The notes under the pieces are model-generated. The model saw nothing but the letters and a program-made list of their open reading frames with translations, had not been told where the DNA came from and searched no databases. The position numbers and the translations under genes were made by a program. DNA of 64,000 nt from Galeruca laticollis (lineage: Eukaryota > Arthropoda > Insecta > Coleoptera > Chrysomelidae), in the NCBI GenBank assembly GCA_963921935.1, contig OY998185.1, forward strand, positions 32,332,487 to 32,396,486, read 5' to 3'. Below, one piece after another: positions 43,690 through 55,565 of the stretch. The first letter of the stretch is position 1. The number at the start of each line of letters is the position of its first letter.

Positions 43690-45400
43690 GTGTAAGGCAT
43701 GATACCGTTTCTAATTATTTCTAACTTTTCTTCTTTCCTCCAACACGGCATGAATTTCGTCTGCCATCCAGCGCATCCTTTTGATATTTTGTGTCGGTTT
43801 CAAGGTTTTTTTGCTTATGTTGTTTAGAACGCCCTGTACATTCTTCCAACATCCATTTACATCGACCTCCGAATTGTTAGTATGGTTGAGTTCAGCCGAG
43901 ATTGATGTTTCAATGACGATATTTTGTAATTTTGATATATCTACGATAGTCGACTTCATATTTTTTTGGGAGTTTTAAGGCGCACTGCTAGTTGGTTCAT
44001 CAGTGGATTGTGATCCGAACCTATGTCCGCACCGGGGTAGGTTGTTGCTCTTTTGTCGCATTTTCTAAATCTACTATTTATCAAATTATAGTCTTATTTG
44101 GTTTCGCACCAGGTAACCTGTCGTATCAGCAGGCGAAGTTCAGACGTACAGACCTTTTAATTTTCCGCTCAACCTATCCAATATGGGAGGAAAGTATTGG
44201 TTCACCCCAAAAAAAGTTGGGAACTTGAAATTTTTTTGAGTTATTTCTAAGTTTCCCATCAACAACAACTCAAAAAAACGGTTCATAGAAAAAAAATCCT
44301 GTGTGTATGTCGTCGTCGTCGGTGTCGTCGGCCACTTTTCGTTACATGTCTCTTGTTAGCACGATACAGCCTCTGGAGTGCAACAAGTCACCAATTTTAT
44401 AATTGAATATTGTTCATAACATGTCACAGATCAACCCTATTGATTTTCAGCTCACCAGAGCCAGCACAACGGGTTCGATGGTACTTGAGGTACCAACTTT
44501 TTTACGTCTTTGTAGAATTTTCAGTTTGTTAGCAATATGCAGCCTCCAGAGTGTATACAAGTGACCAATTTCATGATTGAATATTGTTCAAGGTGTCTCA
44601 CAGATGTACCCTATTGATTTTTAGCTGACTAGAGCGAGTACAGCGGGTCCTATAAATCCAGATATACTTCATTTTTGGTGATTTTTGGAGAAATTTTGGT
44701 TTGTTAGCACGATACATCCCCCGAAGTGTTTACAAGTGACAATTTTATGTTAGAATATTATTCAGGGCCACAGATGCGGAAAATTTAGTTTTAATCTCCA
44801 AAACCGTTTATTTTTTGGTAGCTTAAACCAAGTGTTGCATACCACAAGTAAGTTTGTCTGACAGAATTGATGAAATCTGTCACCGCGTTCATTTGCCTCG
44901 CCTAAGCCAAAGTTTCCCACCAAATTACCTCTTTTGCCGTTGCAGATTTTAGCAATAGAATCACCCAACACTAAGTTGGTATAATTCCATTTTAGGGGTT
45001 TGAGAATTTTGGTTAGGTCATCTATCTTATCTGCAGTCGGCATATATACCTGGATTATGTTTATGTTGAAGGGTTTGGAATGTAGTTGAAGTAGTGAAGT
45101 AGTAAGGTTCTTTCTGAGAGAGGAGTAAAGTTCTTAACTCAACTGGTTTACTCTTTAGTGATAAAGATTCCAACTCCGCTTCTGTGGTGACTGTCATCGC
45201 TTGTGTCACCTGCATAATAAAACGTTCCTTCAGAATGTTTATGCATTCCGTTGTTAGGCCCATTCACTTTACTTACTCCAATGATATCTACCTGCAACCT
45301 TTTAACCTCTCGTATCATGTTGTCGATCTTTCCGGCCGCAAAGAGACTTATGACATCCCATGTTACGGTCCGCATCCTGGATTCAATTGTTTTCTACGGA
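43690..45400 (-). pseudogene. LINE endonuclease domain and linker
   Basis: AP-endonuclease for target nicking. Minus-strand blocks: VTWDVISLFAAGKIDNMIREVKRL (from 45366), SKVNGPNNG (about 45265), HRSGVGIFITKE, YMPTADK (about 45045), LVLGDS (the GDF/N block with Asp kept, about 44965), GNLVGNFGLGEANERGDR (about 44940-44890) and NTWFKLP (about 44840-44820). After the repeat insertion come NLINSRF and YPGADIGSDHNPL (about 44100-44010; SDH is the final catalytic block). The linker KTLKPTQNIKR...EERRKV (about 43820-43720) leads toward RT. Frames change several times. Confidence 0.75.
44355..44780. repeat. Tandem repeat, about 175-bp period, 2.4 copies
   Basis: Units start with GTTAGCACGATACA or a variant at 44355, 44527 and 44703 (periods 172 and 176). 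Shared internal blocks are CC(T/C)C(T/C)(G/A)GAGTG, AAGT(C/G)ACCAATTT, GAATATTGTTCA and CCCTATTGATTTT. A single related copy lies at 55566-55660 on the other strand. The array interrupts the endonuclease of the LINE. Confidence 0.8.
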
Positions 45401-45470
45401 GGGATTCTTAGCACCCATTGCCCACTCAAGTGCTGCTCGAGACTACAGGACGTTTTCCTATCTCTGTAGT

Positions 45471-46857
45471 AGCATGCTGGGAAAGAAATTTCCGGAGTGG
45501 TTTCAGCAATGATACACAATTATAATAATTGTCCGTAAATAATGTTACCGATAGTATGCATGGATTTAAAATGCCACTAATATCTATCACAACTGTCAAA
45601 CAGTAACATAATTTCCGTGGCAACTAAGATTTAAATGGAAATATTAGGTCTTATTATTTACTCAATTGCGTGTACAGTTAAATGTAATTCGGTTCTTTCA
45701 TTAAATATTGATGATACACAAAATATTTTTTTCACATGGAGTATATTATGAGAATTATCAAAAAAGATAATTACCACGGCCATCTATTGATATATGGTGT
45801 TCCTCTGTAACTGCTCTCAGGAACTTTTCGAACTTTAAGCTGTCATAACTTTGTTATTAATGAATATTTTATTCAGAAATTACCTAGACAACTATTTGGA
45901 ACCATTCTATATCCAGTGGGGTAGATATGTTTTATAAACAAAACGGTGATAAAAATTATATATTCTCAACTACAAAAAAAAACGCGATATGCCTTGAACT
46001 GAATATTGGATTGAATATTTAAGATTTGTATTCCGAAGTAGATGTTTTATTATTTGACATTTATAAAAATTTGTTTGATATTGGTAGATGGTATATTGGC
46101 ATAATCGTATTAACAAGTTTTTGCATATTGTTTCAGCTTTTAATGACAATCATTTTTCTGCTGTTCCATGAGAATGAATTATTGACATTCCTCAGATACT
46201 ATTGGGATGGTAATTGCTAAAACCTATCAAGGTACATGAATTATACCCTCCGTTTTCCAATCCTCTCTATAAGTTGTAGATATCATGATATAAAATCGAT
46301 GAGGATTTATGTATAACTGAAAGAACAAACCACCGATATGCACAGTCAGAAAGCTTCTATAGTAAGTTAAGTTTACCAAAGATTTGTTTTGTTGCCAACA
46401 AGGCGCCAAACAGACGACACTTTGGGGTAAATTTTTCTTAAAAGCGCCTATAAAATTTATTTATGGATCGAACCTTTCCGTGAAAATATGACTTCGTAAA
46501 TTAGGATACCGAACGGTAAATTTTTCGGAATGGTCACTGAAAGTTTGACGTGGGGAATTCAAAATAGAAATCTTACTATATAGGTGTTATTTTTAATAAA
46601 ACGACTAGGAATAACTTGAATTCTCGTTTTTTTTTTTCGTTCAAATACTTACAATATTATCGGTATTAGCAAAATAATCAGTAGCCTCATAATAGCATAT
46701 TTACATTAAAAAGTAACGGAATCAAAATACATTCTGGTTTCATTTTGAAATTGTTCTTGAATTCTGCATATGTGTAATTATTATTGGTGAGGTGTTTGTG
46801 TATCTATATAAATGATTACCTCACTTTGAAATTTCATGACCAGAGTGTTAATTTTCT
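45471..46857. other. Unassigned AT-rich region
   Basis: No frame with recognisable domains and no clear repeat structure. Confidence 0.5.
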
Positions 46858-46869
46858 ATCTATACACTA
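46858..46869. repeat. Target duplication ATCTATACACTA, left
   Basis: Exact 12-base direct repeat of 48695-48706, flanking the I-like LINE. Confidence 0.85.
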
Positions 46870-46887
46870 GATTAGATTAGATTAGAT
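46870..46887 (-). repeat. (AATCT)n 3' tail of I-like LINE
   Basis: On the minus strand the element ends AATCTAATCTAATCTAATC-like; three to four units, acting as the terminal repeat of the LINE. Confidence 0.8.
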
Positions 46888-46927
46888 TTTGACGGGGTTA
46901 CCCCTATCAGAGCTGTTGTCGCTACAA

Positions 46928-48691
46928 CTACAGCTCGCCTTCCAGTTCCAAGGTTCTAATGAACTCTAGTATTTGGGACGGCTTCAGCGAGGTAAGGTCC
47001 TCACTCTTACAAGTTTCTTGTCCAAAGCATTTCTTGCGTTGGCTTGCAATGGCGAGGCATTCCAGAACTAGGTGATCAGGAGTTTCATCCTCCTCCCCAC
47101 AGAATCTACACTCGTCAATTTCTGCTAGACCTATTCTCATTAAGTGCTTCCTTAGGCGGCAGTGTCCTGTAAGAAAGCCCGTGAGGAGATGTAGCTTATC
47201 TTTACTAAGGTCCAAATATTTTTTGGACCTAGCAGTGTCAAAGTTCCCCAGGAACTTTTTGGAATGTTCCAACCCGGGAAGGCACCGCCAGAGTGCTTCT
47301 CTTTCGGTTTCCTCTTTCTTCCGGAACACTTTCTTGTAGGAGCATTTTGATACACCACAGAAGGGCTCCGGGCCAATAAAGGGCATTTGTGCTCCTTTCC
47401 TGGCAAATGTATTGGCCTCTCCATTTCCCGTGATTCCCGAGTGACCAGGAACCCAGACTGAAGAGACCTTGTTATTCTTGCCTAATTCATCAAGTTTTCT
47501 TCGGCACTCCCATGCCAACTTTGAATTAATGACATGGGAGCTCAATGCTTTGATAGCTGCTTGACTATCAGAATGGATCGATATGTCACATCTCTGGTAG
47601 TTTCTTTCTAGGTTCATTTCCACGCATCTTTCAATCGCAAATATTTCTGCCTGAAAGACGCTCGGGAAGGAGCCTAGCGATAATGAGTATCTGGTACCAG
47701 GCCCAAATACTCCAGCGCCTGCTCCGATGGTGGTTTTTGAACCATCTGTATACCATCTAATGGTGTTTTCTTTGCGAGTTTGGGTGGTGTATTCCCTTTC
47801 CCAGTCTCTCCTCTTATTTAGCATCGTAGTGAAATTCTTTTCGATGCTTACTTTCCTGATCATTTCGTCTCTGGGAAGATTCGCTAATGAGGTGTATCTT
47901 GTCAGAGAGGACCAAGCTCCCTGATTTTTAATACTCTCATTGCCTGAACCTTCCTTAGATATTCTAAGAATTGCCTCTTGGACAGATCTTTCTATCACCA
48001 GATGTAGAGGTGTGAGATCTGTAATGATCTCAAGTGCCCTAGCTGGACACGTTCTCATAGCTCCAGTGATGCACACACAGGCAAGCCTTTGAACTTTATC
48101 GAGGGTTTTCCTTTTGCTGTACTGACTTGCTTTTGTGTGCCAAACTATTGCCCCATACGTAATTGCTGGTCTCACAATCATGGCGTACATTCATCGCAGT
48201 ATTTTTGGGTTACAGCCCCACCTCTTACCAGCTAGATTTCTGCACGCCATCAAAGCTCTTATTGCTTTACTAGCAGTTATTTCAACATGCTTATTCCACA
48301 GAAGCTTACTGTCTAGGGTTATCCCTAGATATTTAACCTCCGATTTCCATTCTATGATTTCCCCATTCAAGGATATGGGTTTCATGGCTGGAAGTGTTAT
48401 TTTCCGGGTAAATGTAATTACTATGGTCTTGCTTGGGTTATTGTTTAGCCCCACTGACAAGCACCATTGCTCAATGATTCTGAGGCCCTTTTGTAATAAA
48501 TCACACAAGGTGCTCTCGAACTTGCCTCTGACTATTAATACAATGTCATCGGCGTAGCCCATACATTCGAAGCCAAGCTCCGTTAGCCTGTAGAGCAACT
48601 CATCTACTACGAGGCTCCATAGAAGGGGATATATCACTCCGCCTTGAGGTGTCCCCCGAGTGGCTTTAACTGAGGTGGTTTGATTCCCCAC
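46928..48691 (-). pseudogene. Reverse transcriptase (3' part), RNase H and zinc motif
   Basis: The frame starts within RT: KATRGTPQGGVIYPLLW, then the catalytic GYADDIVLI (about 48560), then VKYLGITLD. A TGA at 48191-48193, where Trp is expected (KILR stop MYAMIVRPAITYG), splits the frame in two pieces of the same phase. The downstream 420 codons hold the thumb, then RNase H with YTDGS, QAEIFAIE, HSDSQAAIKAL and WVPGHSGITGNGEAN (all four acidic positions visible, residues about 145-265). Last is a C-x2-C...H-x4-C finger (CRFCGEEDETPDHLVLEC, about 370-390). It would reverse-transcribe the element RNA at the target. 5' truncation and the stop make it inactive. Confidence 0.88.
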
Positions 48692-48694
48692 CTG

Positions 48695-48706
48695 ATCTAT
48701 ACACTA
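48695..48706. repeat. Target duplication ATCTATACACTA, right
   Basis: Exact copy of 46858-46869. Confidence 0.85.
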
Positions 48707-49084
48707 ACGAAAAGGTTTAAATACTAGCAGATCTTATTAAATATGAATCTCAAATTACCTGTTATCAAAAGATATTACCTAAACTGAATATTGGGAAAAT
48801 TATATTGTTGGTTTATTAGTGTACTTTGGCCATTTAGGAAAGAAGTGTTTATACTATCACATCATACGTTGACCACATTGGTGGTACAATATTCAGTAGT
48901 ATGCTCAACTTCCCTGAACTTCTATCTAAACTACACATCCCAGACAATCTCTCTCGACCTCACAAATTACCTTATGTTTTCCACCGACAATATCTTTTCA
49001 TCGCCGTCATCCGACCTTGACATCACGAATTTTCCTCCCGACCCAATCTGGCCCAAACAACATACTAATTAATACTCACCTACT
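48707..49084. other. Unassigned stretch before R1-like element
   Basis: A 93-codon plus-strand frame at 48791-49072 ends in a Pro/Ser-rich stretch (SSPSSDLDITNFPPDPIWP) but shows no domain I know. Confidence 0.4.
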
Positions 49085-49130
49085 TCTGCAAACACTACTC
49101 CTTGGAGGTGTGAGACCTTGTCGTTGGTGA

Positions 49131-50790
49131 ATGGCCTTCCTCCTTGAGCCGAAAGGACGGAAAAGAAGGAGTGACGCTAACAGACAGCTCGAAACCGGCC
49201 AGTGGGGCACTGCTAGGGCTAACCTTGTCCATTATGTAGCACAAGCGAAGTCCAGTTTAAAATCAAATAAGTCCACGTTACATCCGAACAAACTAACAAG
49301 TCCTTACCTGAAATGGGGGCTGTTCTATAAAAGCCTGAAATTGGTGGAAACAAGGAAACTTTGGAAGATAGAACAACTAATACCACTCTGGTAGTGATTA
49401 TCTTCATGAAGAAAAGCCCAGTTATCAGATCACCTCCACGACCGAGAGCGCACTCGCTGTAATTAGGATGCCCTAGCAAAGACATCAAACTAAAACCGAT
49501 AGAGGCCCTAAAGGAAATTGAAGAGGAAAATGACAGGTTTTTCAAAAGGATGAAAAATTAACAGGGGAAACTAAACGACCTTATTATAAGAGCAGCTGAC
49601 TAATCAAGCATCTAAAACGGTAATTTCAGCTACACCTAACACGAAAACCGAAATTGAAAAGGCCACTACAGATGTCATTTTGTCCAGCAAATATCAGTGC
49701 AAACTGGTTTCATAAAAGTATTAATAGAATGGAAATATGCCTCTACAGACAGTACTGGAACTACGAAGGCATATGTGGGAGAAATGGACACACAAACAGT
49801 CAGTAACGAACGGTTGGAAAAAAGAGTGTTATCTGGAATACTGGAAGAGTAATTGATCGAGAGCTACACGTCAGTGAATTCTTAGAAAGGTTGGAGAAAG
49901 AGTAGCCAAACGTGGCTTACAAAAAATGTCAAATATGCAGAAAAGTAGAATAGATATTTTATGCTGTGGACAAAACGTAATATGCTTCAGTATATTAGGA
50001 GAAAAACAAACATTAACTTCAAAATTGAAAAGGGCGAAACAAGGACACATATATTGAGAGGACCCGAAGAACCAAGCTAGAAACCTGCCAAAAAGAATCA
50101 AAGCAATGAAACTCTAATAACAAAACCAACAAGTAATGTCTCGTTCGCAGACATACTTAAAGACCTGAAGAAAGACATAAACATTGTATGAATTACGATA
50201 TAAAAATCAATAAAATAGACAGTGAAAACATACAACTGAAAATCAAAGCAATTTGGTACAAGTGGATGAAAAAGACCCGAAGTCAGACATTTGTGCTCTT
50301 ATATATCAATGAGACTGCAGAATACCCAGAAATACGCGAGGTTCTAACAAGTGAACTAAGCAACGTGGGTAGTTTCATGTATAAAACTCACATTAGAATA
50401 GCTGACAAACCCTATAAAAAAGGATATAAACATGTTTTCATAACCATGCAGTGAGACGCGGTTGGCTATATAACAAACAAAAAATGGATTGAAGCTGGGT
50501 TGAACAGATAGAAAATAAGAGAGCTTGAGCCTCTACAGAAATGTTGCAAATGTTACAAAAGTGGCCACATTGCAGACCAGTGTAAATACAGAGAATAGGA
50601 CCGAATCAATTGCCATACGTGTGGGTAGGTGAGGAGTAAAAGTCAGAATGCTCTAAAGCAGAGCAGTGCTATCAATGTAATCTAAATGGCCCCTATGGAG
50701 AACCACTGAAGTGTCCGGAATATAGAAGACTAAACAGAACACCCAATGAGAAGAAGAGGGCTAGACTTGATAGCGTATTTCAGAGATCTA
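49131..50790 (+). pseudogene. ORF1 (Gag-like) of R1-like LINE A
   Basis: RNA-binding protein. Mostly broken frames; the longest is 50188-50454 (ending ADKPYKKGYKHVFITMQ). A clear C-x2-C-x4-H-x4-C knuckle (CCKCYKSGHIADQCKYR) is at about 50539-50590, followed by a second, stop-containing Cys-rich segment at about 50605-50715 (CHTCG and later a CYQCNLNGP-like reading in another frame). Two or three knuckles at the end of ORF1 are normal for R1/I LINEs. Confidence 0.6.
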
Positions 50791-50797
50791 TAAAACA

Positions 50798-51225
50798 ATG
50801 AAAATATTACAAGGCAACGTGAAAATATTTCAAGTAAATATAAACAGGGGACGGGCGACAATGGACCTACTTTATGAGACGACAAAAGAACACGGAATAT
50901 GTATCATTATTCTAGCTGTTAGTTACTAATCGACAAATTCGAGTAGAAGATATGGGGGAAGAGTCGTGTTTTGTATGTATTGACATCGGAATGGTTGTAA
51001 TATACAGCCGCTACATATCCCCAAACGTGACCCTTACAGAGTATCAAGAATTCCTAAAAGAAAACTAAGAAAAAATATGCAAAACCAAATTTTGGGAACA
51101 CTCCACCATTTACAAAAAGAGGCCATGGCAGTTTTATAGATGCAACAAAACACTCTCTAAGAAGGTAACATACTGGAAAGTCATGAATACAGAGAACGTA
51201 AGCTTCCATTTATACATATAATATT
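50798..51225 (+). pseudogene. Endonuclease fragment of R1-like LINE A
   Basis: An ATG opens LQGNVKIFQVNINRGRATMDLL, the typical start of R1-clade AP endonuclease (QVN-N-RGR-A-DLL). A TAA follows after ILAVSY. Near 51125-51215 a later block is readable as GHGSFIDATKHSL and TGKSMNTENVSFHLYI in mixed frames, the end of the endonuclease. The middle of the domain is shortened. Confidence 0.6.
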
Positions 51226-51329
51226 AAGGAGGTCCCCAAGAAAAAAAACATATGCAAACACAAAAAGTATCGAGAAAACCGAGGAAAAACTAAATTAGTT
51301 AACACAAGATATTGCACAGCTAATACAAA

Positions 51330-54001
51330 AAAAAACGGTGACTGGCAATCAGCAGAACATGGACAGGAGAGAAGAGATACTGGAGGAAGTGTTGGCATCC
51401 TACGGGTTAGTGATGCTGAATGACGGACTCCTGACCACCTTCGTGAGGGGTGACGGAGGTGCGTCATATATTGTTATAGCAGCATGTGATGAATGGCTGG
51501 GAGAACGAGTGAGTAGTTGGAGGGTGCTGGAGGATGAGGAAAGCTTGAGTTTACATAGATATGTGGAGACGCTAATAAGGAAAGAGAGAAAGGAATCATC
51601 GGATGAGGGGGGATGGGGGTGGACGAAGACCGAAATAGACAGTATGAGGAAGGAAGTGAGAGAGGAGATAGAAAGGAACTTGGACATGAGGTAGATGAGT
51701 AGATGAATTCCACGAGGTGATACAGAGCTGTAAAAGAGAAGTAAATAGGAGTAATATGCGTGGGAGGAGGGCTAATTACTGGTGGAATGAGGAAATAGAG
51801 GAGCTGTGGAGGGATTGTATGAAAGAACGGAAGCGGATACTGAGAGGAAGAGGTTGGATACAGGAAAAAGGGGGACAAGGAGAACAAGAAGGAGTTGGAG
51901 CGCAGGGCGGAAAGGGCAAAATAAGGTAATTGTGAGGATCTGCTGAGGGAATTGGAAAACAATCCATGGGGAAAGGCGTATGAGGTAGCGGTGAAATGGA
52001 TAGGGGGAAATAAGTACTAGGTGCTGGAGGAAGATTGAGAAAATGAGATTGTAGGGAAGCTATTCACAGGTGTAGAAGGGTGAGTGGAGGAATGAATTCG
52101 GGAAGTCGAGGAAATTCGAGAGGTAGGGAAAAGGAGGGGAATTTGGTCGGTTTAGAAATGGGAAGTAGATGAAGGAGGGAGAAACATTAAAATGCGAAAA
52201 GCACCAGGAATTGACGTCCTGAGTGGTGAATGGGCTATTGAATGACAATGGGGAGTATTTCTAGGAATTATTTAACAGGGTGCTGAAAGAGGAAGAATTC
52301 CCGGAAAGATGGAAGGTGGCCAGCATCAGTGATACTGATGAGATAGGCGGCTAAAGAGGGTAAGCGAGCGAGGGACTATAGGCCCATCAGCCTGCTGAGC
52401 GGTATGGGTAAAGTGATGGAGGGGATAATAAAGGATAGGATTGAGGAGGATGTTGGTAGGAATGGGGGTTTTAGGGAAACCAGCACGGGTTTATGGAGTA
52501 AAAATGTATCTCTAAGCTGGGCAGGGTGATGGGTGTGGTGGAAAGGGCTTGGATGGGCAGCTGGAGGAACAAAAAATTGGTTCTTCGATGTCGGGAATGC
52601 GTTTAACAGCGTCAGTATATATGTGGTGTTGAGCGCGTTGCTGAAGCTTGGTGTAGGGGAGGAGTTGGTAAGTCTAGTAGAGGATGATTTGACGGGGCGA
52701 TTGATAGTAGACTCGAGAACGAGGAGGTATGAGATGGAGGCTGGAGTACCTCAGGGCTCGGTTCCGGAAGTATGTCTTCGATTAGGTTTGTGGGATATTA
52801 TGTGGTGTGAGGATGGGTGTGAGATAACGGTGTATGCGGATGACGTATGTTTGGTATGTATGGCAAAGAGGTAGGCGGATATAGAGAGAAAGGCGAAGAG
52901 CATGTGTAGGAAGATTTTGGAGAAGATTGAGGGGTGCGGACTGGATGTGGCGGAAGGAAAGACGATGGGGCTGCTAGTGAAGGGATGGAGCATGACGAGG
53001 GAAGTGGATGTGATGGTGAAGGGTGGGAGAATTCGTATGGAAGAATTGGTGAAATACCTAGGAGTGTGGTTGGATAGCCAATTATCGTTTGAAACGCATT
53101 TGGCTAAGACAGCACCGAAGGCGAAAACAAAAGCAGCATGGCTGAGAAGATTACTTTGTAACGAGAAAAGGGCCGGAAGAGAAAAGAGGAGGGTATTTGG
53201 TAGGACAATAGAGCAGAGTATGCTGTATGGTGCGGAAGTGTGTGGTGAAAGAGCGGGGGTAAATGCGAGGGTTAGATCACTCATTCGAGTGCAGAGAGGG
53301 ATACTCAGTAGGGTGGTGCAGGGCTACAGGACAGTGGGGGGGACTGACAGCAGTGGTGCCGTCAAGGTCCTACCCACTAGACGTGATGGCTAGGGCCAGG
53401 AATAAACACTGGAGGGGTGCGACGAGGAAGTACATTGATGGATGGGGGAGGAGATGTGGAGAAGTTGGGAGGAGTATGAGGGCGCTCTAAAAGGAGCTAT
53501 TGGGAGTAGGAGAGATTGGATGGACCGGAAATTCGGGGAGGTGAACTACCAGTTGACACAGGTCTTGGACACAGGTCTTGGACATCGGAGAGTAGGGTAC
53601 CTCCACAAGATTGGGAGAAGGGAGTCGGGACTGTGTGAGAAGTATGAGGTGCAGGATAATGTGGGGCATGTGTTCAGATGTTGAAAGAATGAGGATGTCT
53701 TGAAAAGGTTAGCAAAGTAACTAGGGGAGGAGGTGTATTGGGAAAATAAGGTGGAGATAAGGCGGGAGGAGGAATGGATGGAGGTAAGTAGTGTGGTGGA
53801 GAGCATGGTTAGGGGTAGGTAAGGGCTTGATATGGTATTAGAGGTAGGAGTGATAGAAGGGAGAAAACGACTGCGTGATTGGAGAGTGTGTGAAGGAGTT
53901 CCTAGGTTGGAGTAACGGTGAGACACAGGTGGGTTTGGTTGGTAGGCATCCCCTTGGAGATGAGTCCAACACTGAGTTTCCCATCTCAGCCCGAAAAAAA
54001 A
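51330..54001 (+). mobile_element. R1-like LINE B, GC-rich, nested
   Basis: 5'-truncated in the endonuclease, with RT, C-terminal zinc motif and a 3' UTR ending GCATCCCCTTGGAGATGAG...CTCAGCCCG and A(9) at 53993-54001. The base composition (G-rich on plus) differs sharply from both sides, and LINE A coding resumes right after the A-run, which indicates insertion of B into A. I found no clear target duplication. Confidence 0.65.
51338..53690 (+). pseudogene. Endonuclease-RT of R1-like LINE B
   Basis: Blocks: endonuclease end RREEILEEVLASYGLVMLNDG...TFVRGDGGASYIVIAA (51368-51480); linker WWNEEIEELWRDCMKERKR (about 51780); RT FDVGNAFNSV (about 52580), EAGVPQGSVP (about 52740), catalytic VYADDVCLV (about 52833-52858), VKYLGVWLD (about 53050), SLIRVQRGILSRVVQGYRT (about 53275); C-terminal LTQVLDTGLGHRRVGYLHKIGR and a C-x-H-x3-C-like finger (CEKYEVQDNVGHVFRC, about 53633-53680). 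R1 elements have this order. Stops at 51692, 52872 and 53391 and several frame changes disable it. Confidence 0.75.
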
Positions 54002-54820
54002 ATATGTATATGGGCTACCACATCTGTAGAATAGCTGAAAAGGCGAATAAGGCAATTGGGAACCTAATTTGCCTAATGCCGCACAACGTAGGACCAGAAG
54101 CATCAACGATAAAAGTATTATTTGGAACCCTAAAATCAATAGGAATGTTCGTAGCGACCACATGGGAAAGGATATTTAGGAAACAACGATATAGAAATAT
54201 ACTGTTTAGAAATCAAAGGAGATAGGCAATGACGCCTATCAAAGAACCTCGATGAAATCCCTGCTGGTAATAGCTAACCGGCCTGTCGCCGATAGACCTA
54301 CTGGTAGAAGGAAGAATGCTTATAGAACAGGGAGAAAACTAAATAGAAGTTGGCTGATTAATTTTGGATAAATGGGAAGAAAGGTGGAAAATGTAGAAAA
54401 CAAAAGGGGAGTGGGCAGAAAAAACATGGAACAACCGAAAGCATGGACAGGTCAACTTCTTTTTAACGCAACTACTAACTGAAAACAGACACTATCAGAC
54501 GATTTACATCACTTCACAATAAGTATCATGGATGAATGCATCTACTGCAGGTAGCCAGATACAATGGAGTACACCTTTTTCGATTGCTTGAGATGGACGG
54601 AAGAAAAGAGAAAATTGGAAAACTTGCTAAATCGTACTATCTCTGAGAATATAGAAAATAAGTTTGCCAGATAGTCAGGGAAACTGGAATACGGTAAACG
54701 AGATGGCAAAACAAATCGTAACGTGCAAACGGAAATATATGAATACATAACTGAAACTCCCAATTGGAAAAGGATAAACGAAGCCATCAGTAGCCGTCCT
54801 GCTCCAAGTAATGCCTGACG
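54002..54820 (+). pseudogene. C-terminal region of R1-like LINE A
   Basis: Readable as a thumb segment (LPHNVGPEASTIKVLF about 54076; ATTWERIFR about 54156), then LTQLLT-type text (FFLTQLLTENRHYQ, about 54452-54490) and a Cys/His finger (CIYCR...MEYTFFDCLRW, about 54540-54590). It ends near NEAISSRPAPSNA (54820). This matches the tail of R1-type ORF2 and continues the A element after the B insertion. Confidence 0.6.
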
Positions 54821-54835
54821 GTTGTTGCGAGCAGA

Positions 54836-55565
54836 CTCCACTAAAACAAACGGAGGGGTTTTAGTCGAGGTATCGCCAGACACTGTGCGATGCGATAGAT
54901 AACACCGAGCCAAGCATCGTTTGCCAAGCGATTTCCTGTCTACAGAAATCAGAATCGATAAACAATCCTCACTACACACCGATCCGCGATTTCTTTGTTC
55001 CTTCTCATTTTATTTTCTAGTTCATATACGATGTAACCTGTATAGTGATGAATTAAGAATCAATCAGTAATTTCAGTTTTTTGTGCATAAGATAATCCTT
55101 TTGCATCCCTACTATTCATTGATAAGCAGTTTTGAAAACATCAGAAACCAATTATCGGAAATTAACTGAGAAGGCATGAGATGGGGAGAATTTCGATCCG
55201 CTTGTAGTTTATGCTCGAAATTGGATCATTGTTTCGGGATAATATGAAAATGAAAATTTCTACAGTCTGACGTTGACAATTCTGACACATTCCTTGTTTA
55301 AGATAATATGGTGATTTTGTAGGTATTAGTTGTAAGCTTAATTTAATCATAATATGGAAGGAATGATGAAATTGTTATTCACCTAACTTGTAAAGGAAAT
55401 TGAGTTCAGTGTTTTCATCCACACTAAGTGAAGTCTATTAATCATATTGCTAATCAAAATACTTGGATAGGTTTCATTTATTCAAGAAAGTGTAACAGAT
55501 TATTAAAAATTCTTCTGATACAAACATAATAAAAAAATAAACATTTCTACAGATTTTTTCATACT
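54836..55565. other. Unassigned region
   Basis: The first 120 bases may be 3' UTR of LINE A (GGGGTTTTAGTCGAGGTATCGCC). The remainder is AT-rich with no recognised feature. Confidence 0.4.

Larger units (their letters stand above)
40340..45470 (-). mobile_element. RTE-like non-LTR retrotransposon, interrupted twice
   Basis: The minus strand carries an AP-type endonuclease (about 45400-43690), a linker, and a reverse transcriptase with its C-terminal region (41711-40373). It resembles the insect elements often annotated as endonuclease-reverse transcriptase or 'craniofacial development protein 2'-like. A THAP transposon (41720-43354) and a tandem repeat (44355-44780) interrupt it. The clade name is my best guess. 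Stops and frameshifts are frequent. Confidence 0.7.
46870..48694 (-). mobile_element. I-like LINE, 5'-truncated, with TSD
   Basis: The minus-strand insertion begins inside the reverse transcriptase (48694) and ends with a tail of AATCT units (46870-46887). It is flanked by a 12-bp duplication. The presence of RNase H after RT and a short tandem tail instead of poly-A fit the I superclade. It is the best-preserved LINE of the window, with one nonsense codon in an otherwise open frame. Confidence 0.85.
49085..54835 (+). mobile_element. R1-like LINE A, interrupted and decayed
   Basis: Gag-like ORF1 with zinc knuckles (49131-50790), the endonuclease start (50798-51225), then a gap, then an R1-type C-terminal region at 54002-54820. 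The GC-rich LINE B lies in the gap. The RT of A is not found, so part of A was lost. Both ends are approximate. Confidence 0.55.

Noticed and set aside
44309..44333. Short TCG trinucleotide repeat
   Set aside because: Too short and impure to call a functional microsatellite; adjacent to the 175-bp repeat array but not part of its unit.
51474..54163. Pro/Ser-rich minus-strand frames opposite R1-like LINE B
   Set aside because: They are shadows of G-rich plus-strand RT coding sequence; the recognisable RT motifs are on the plus strand.
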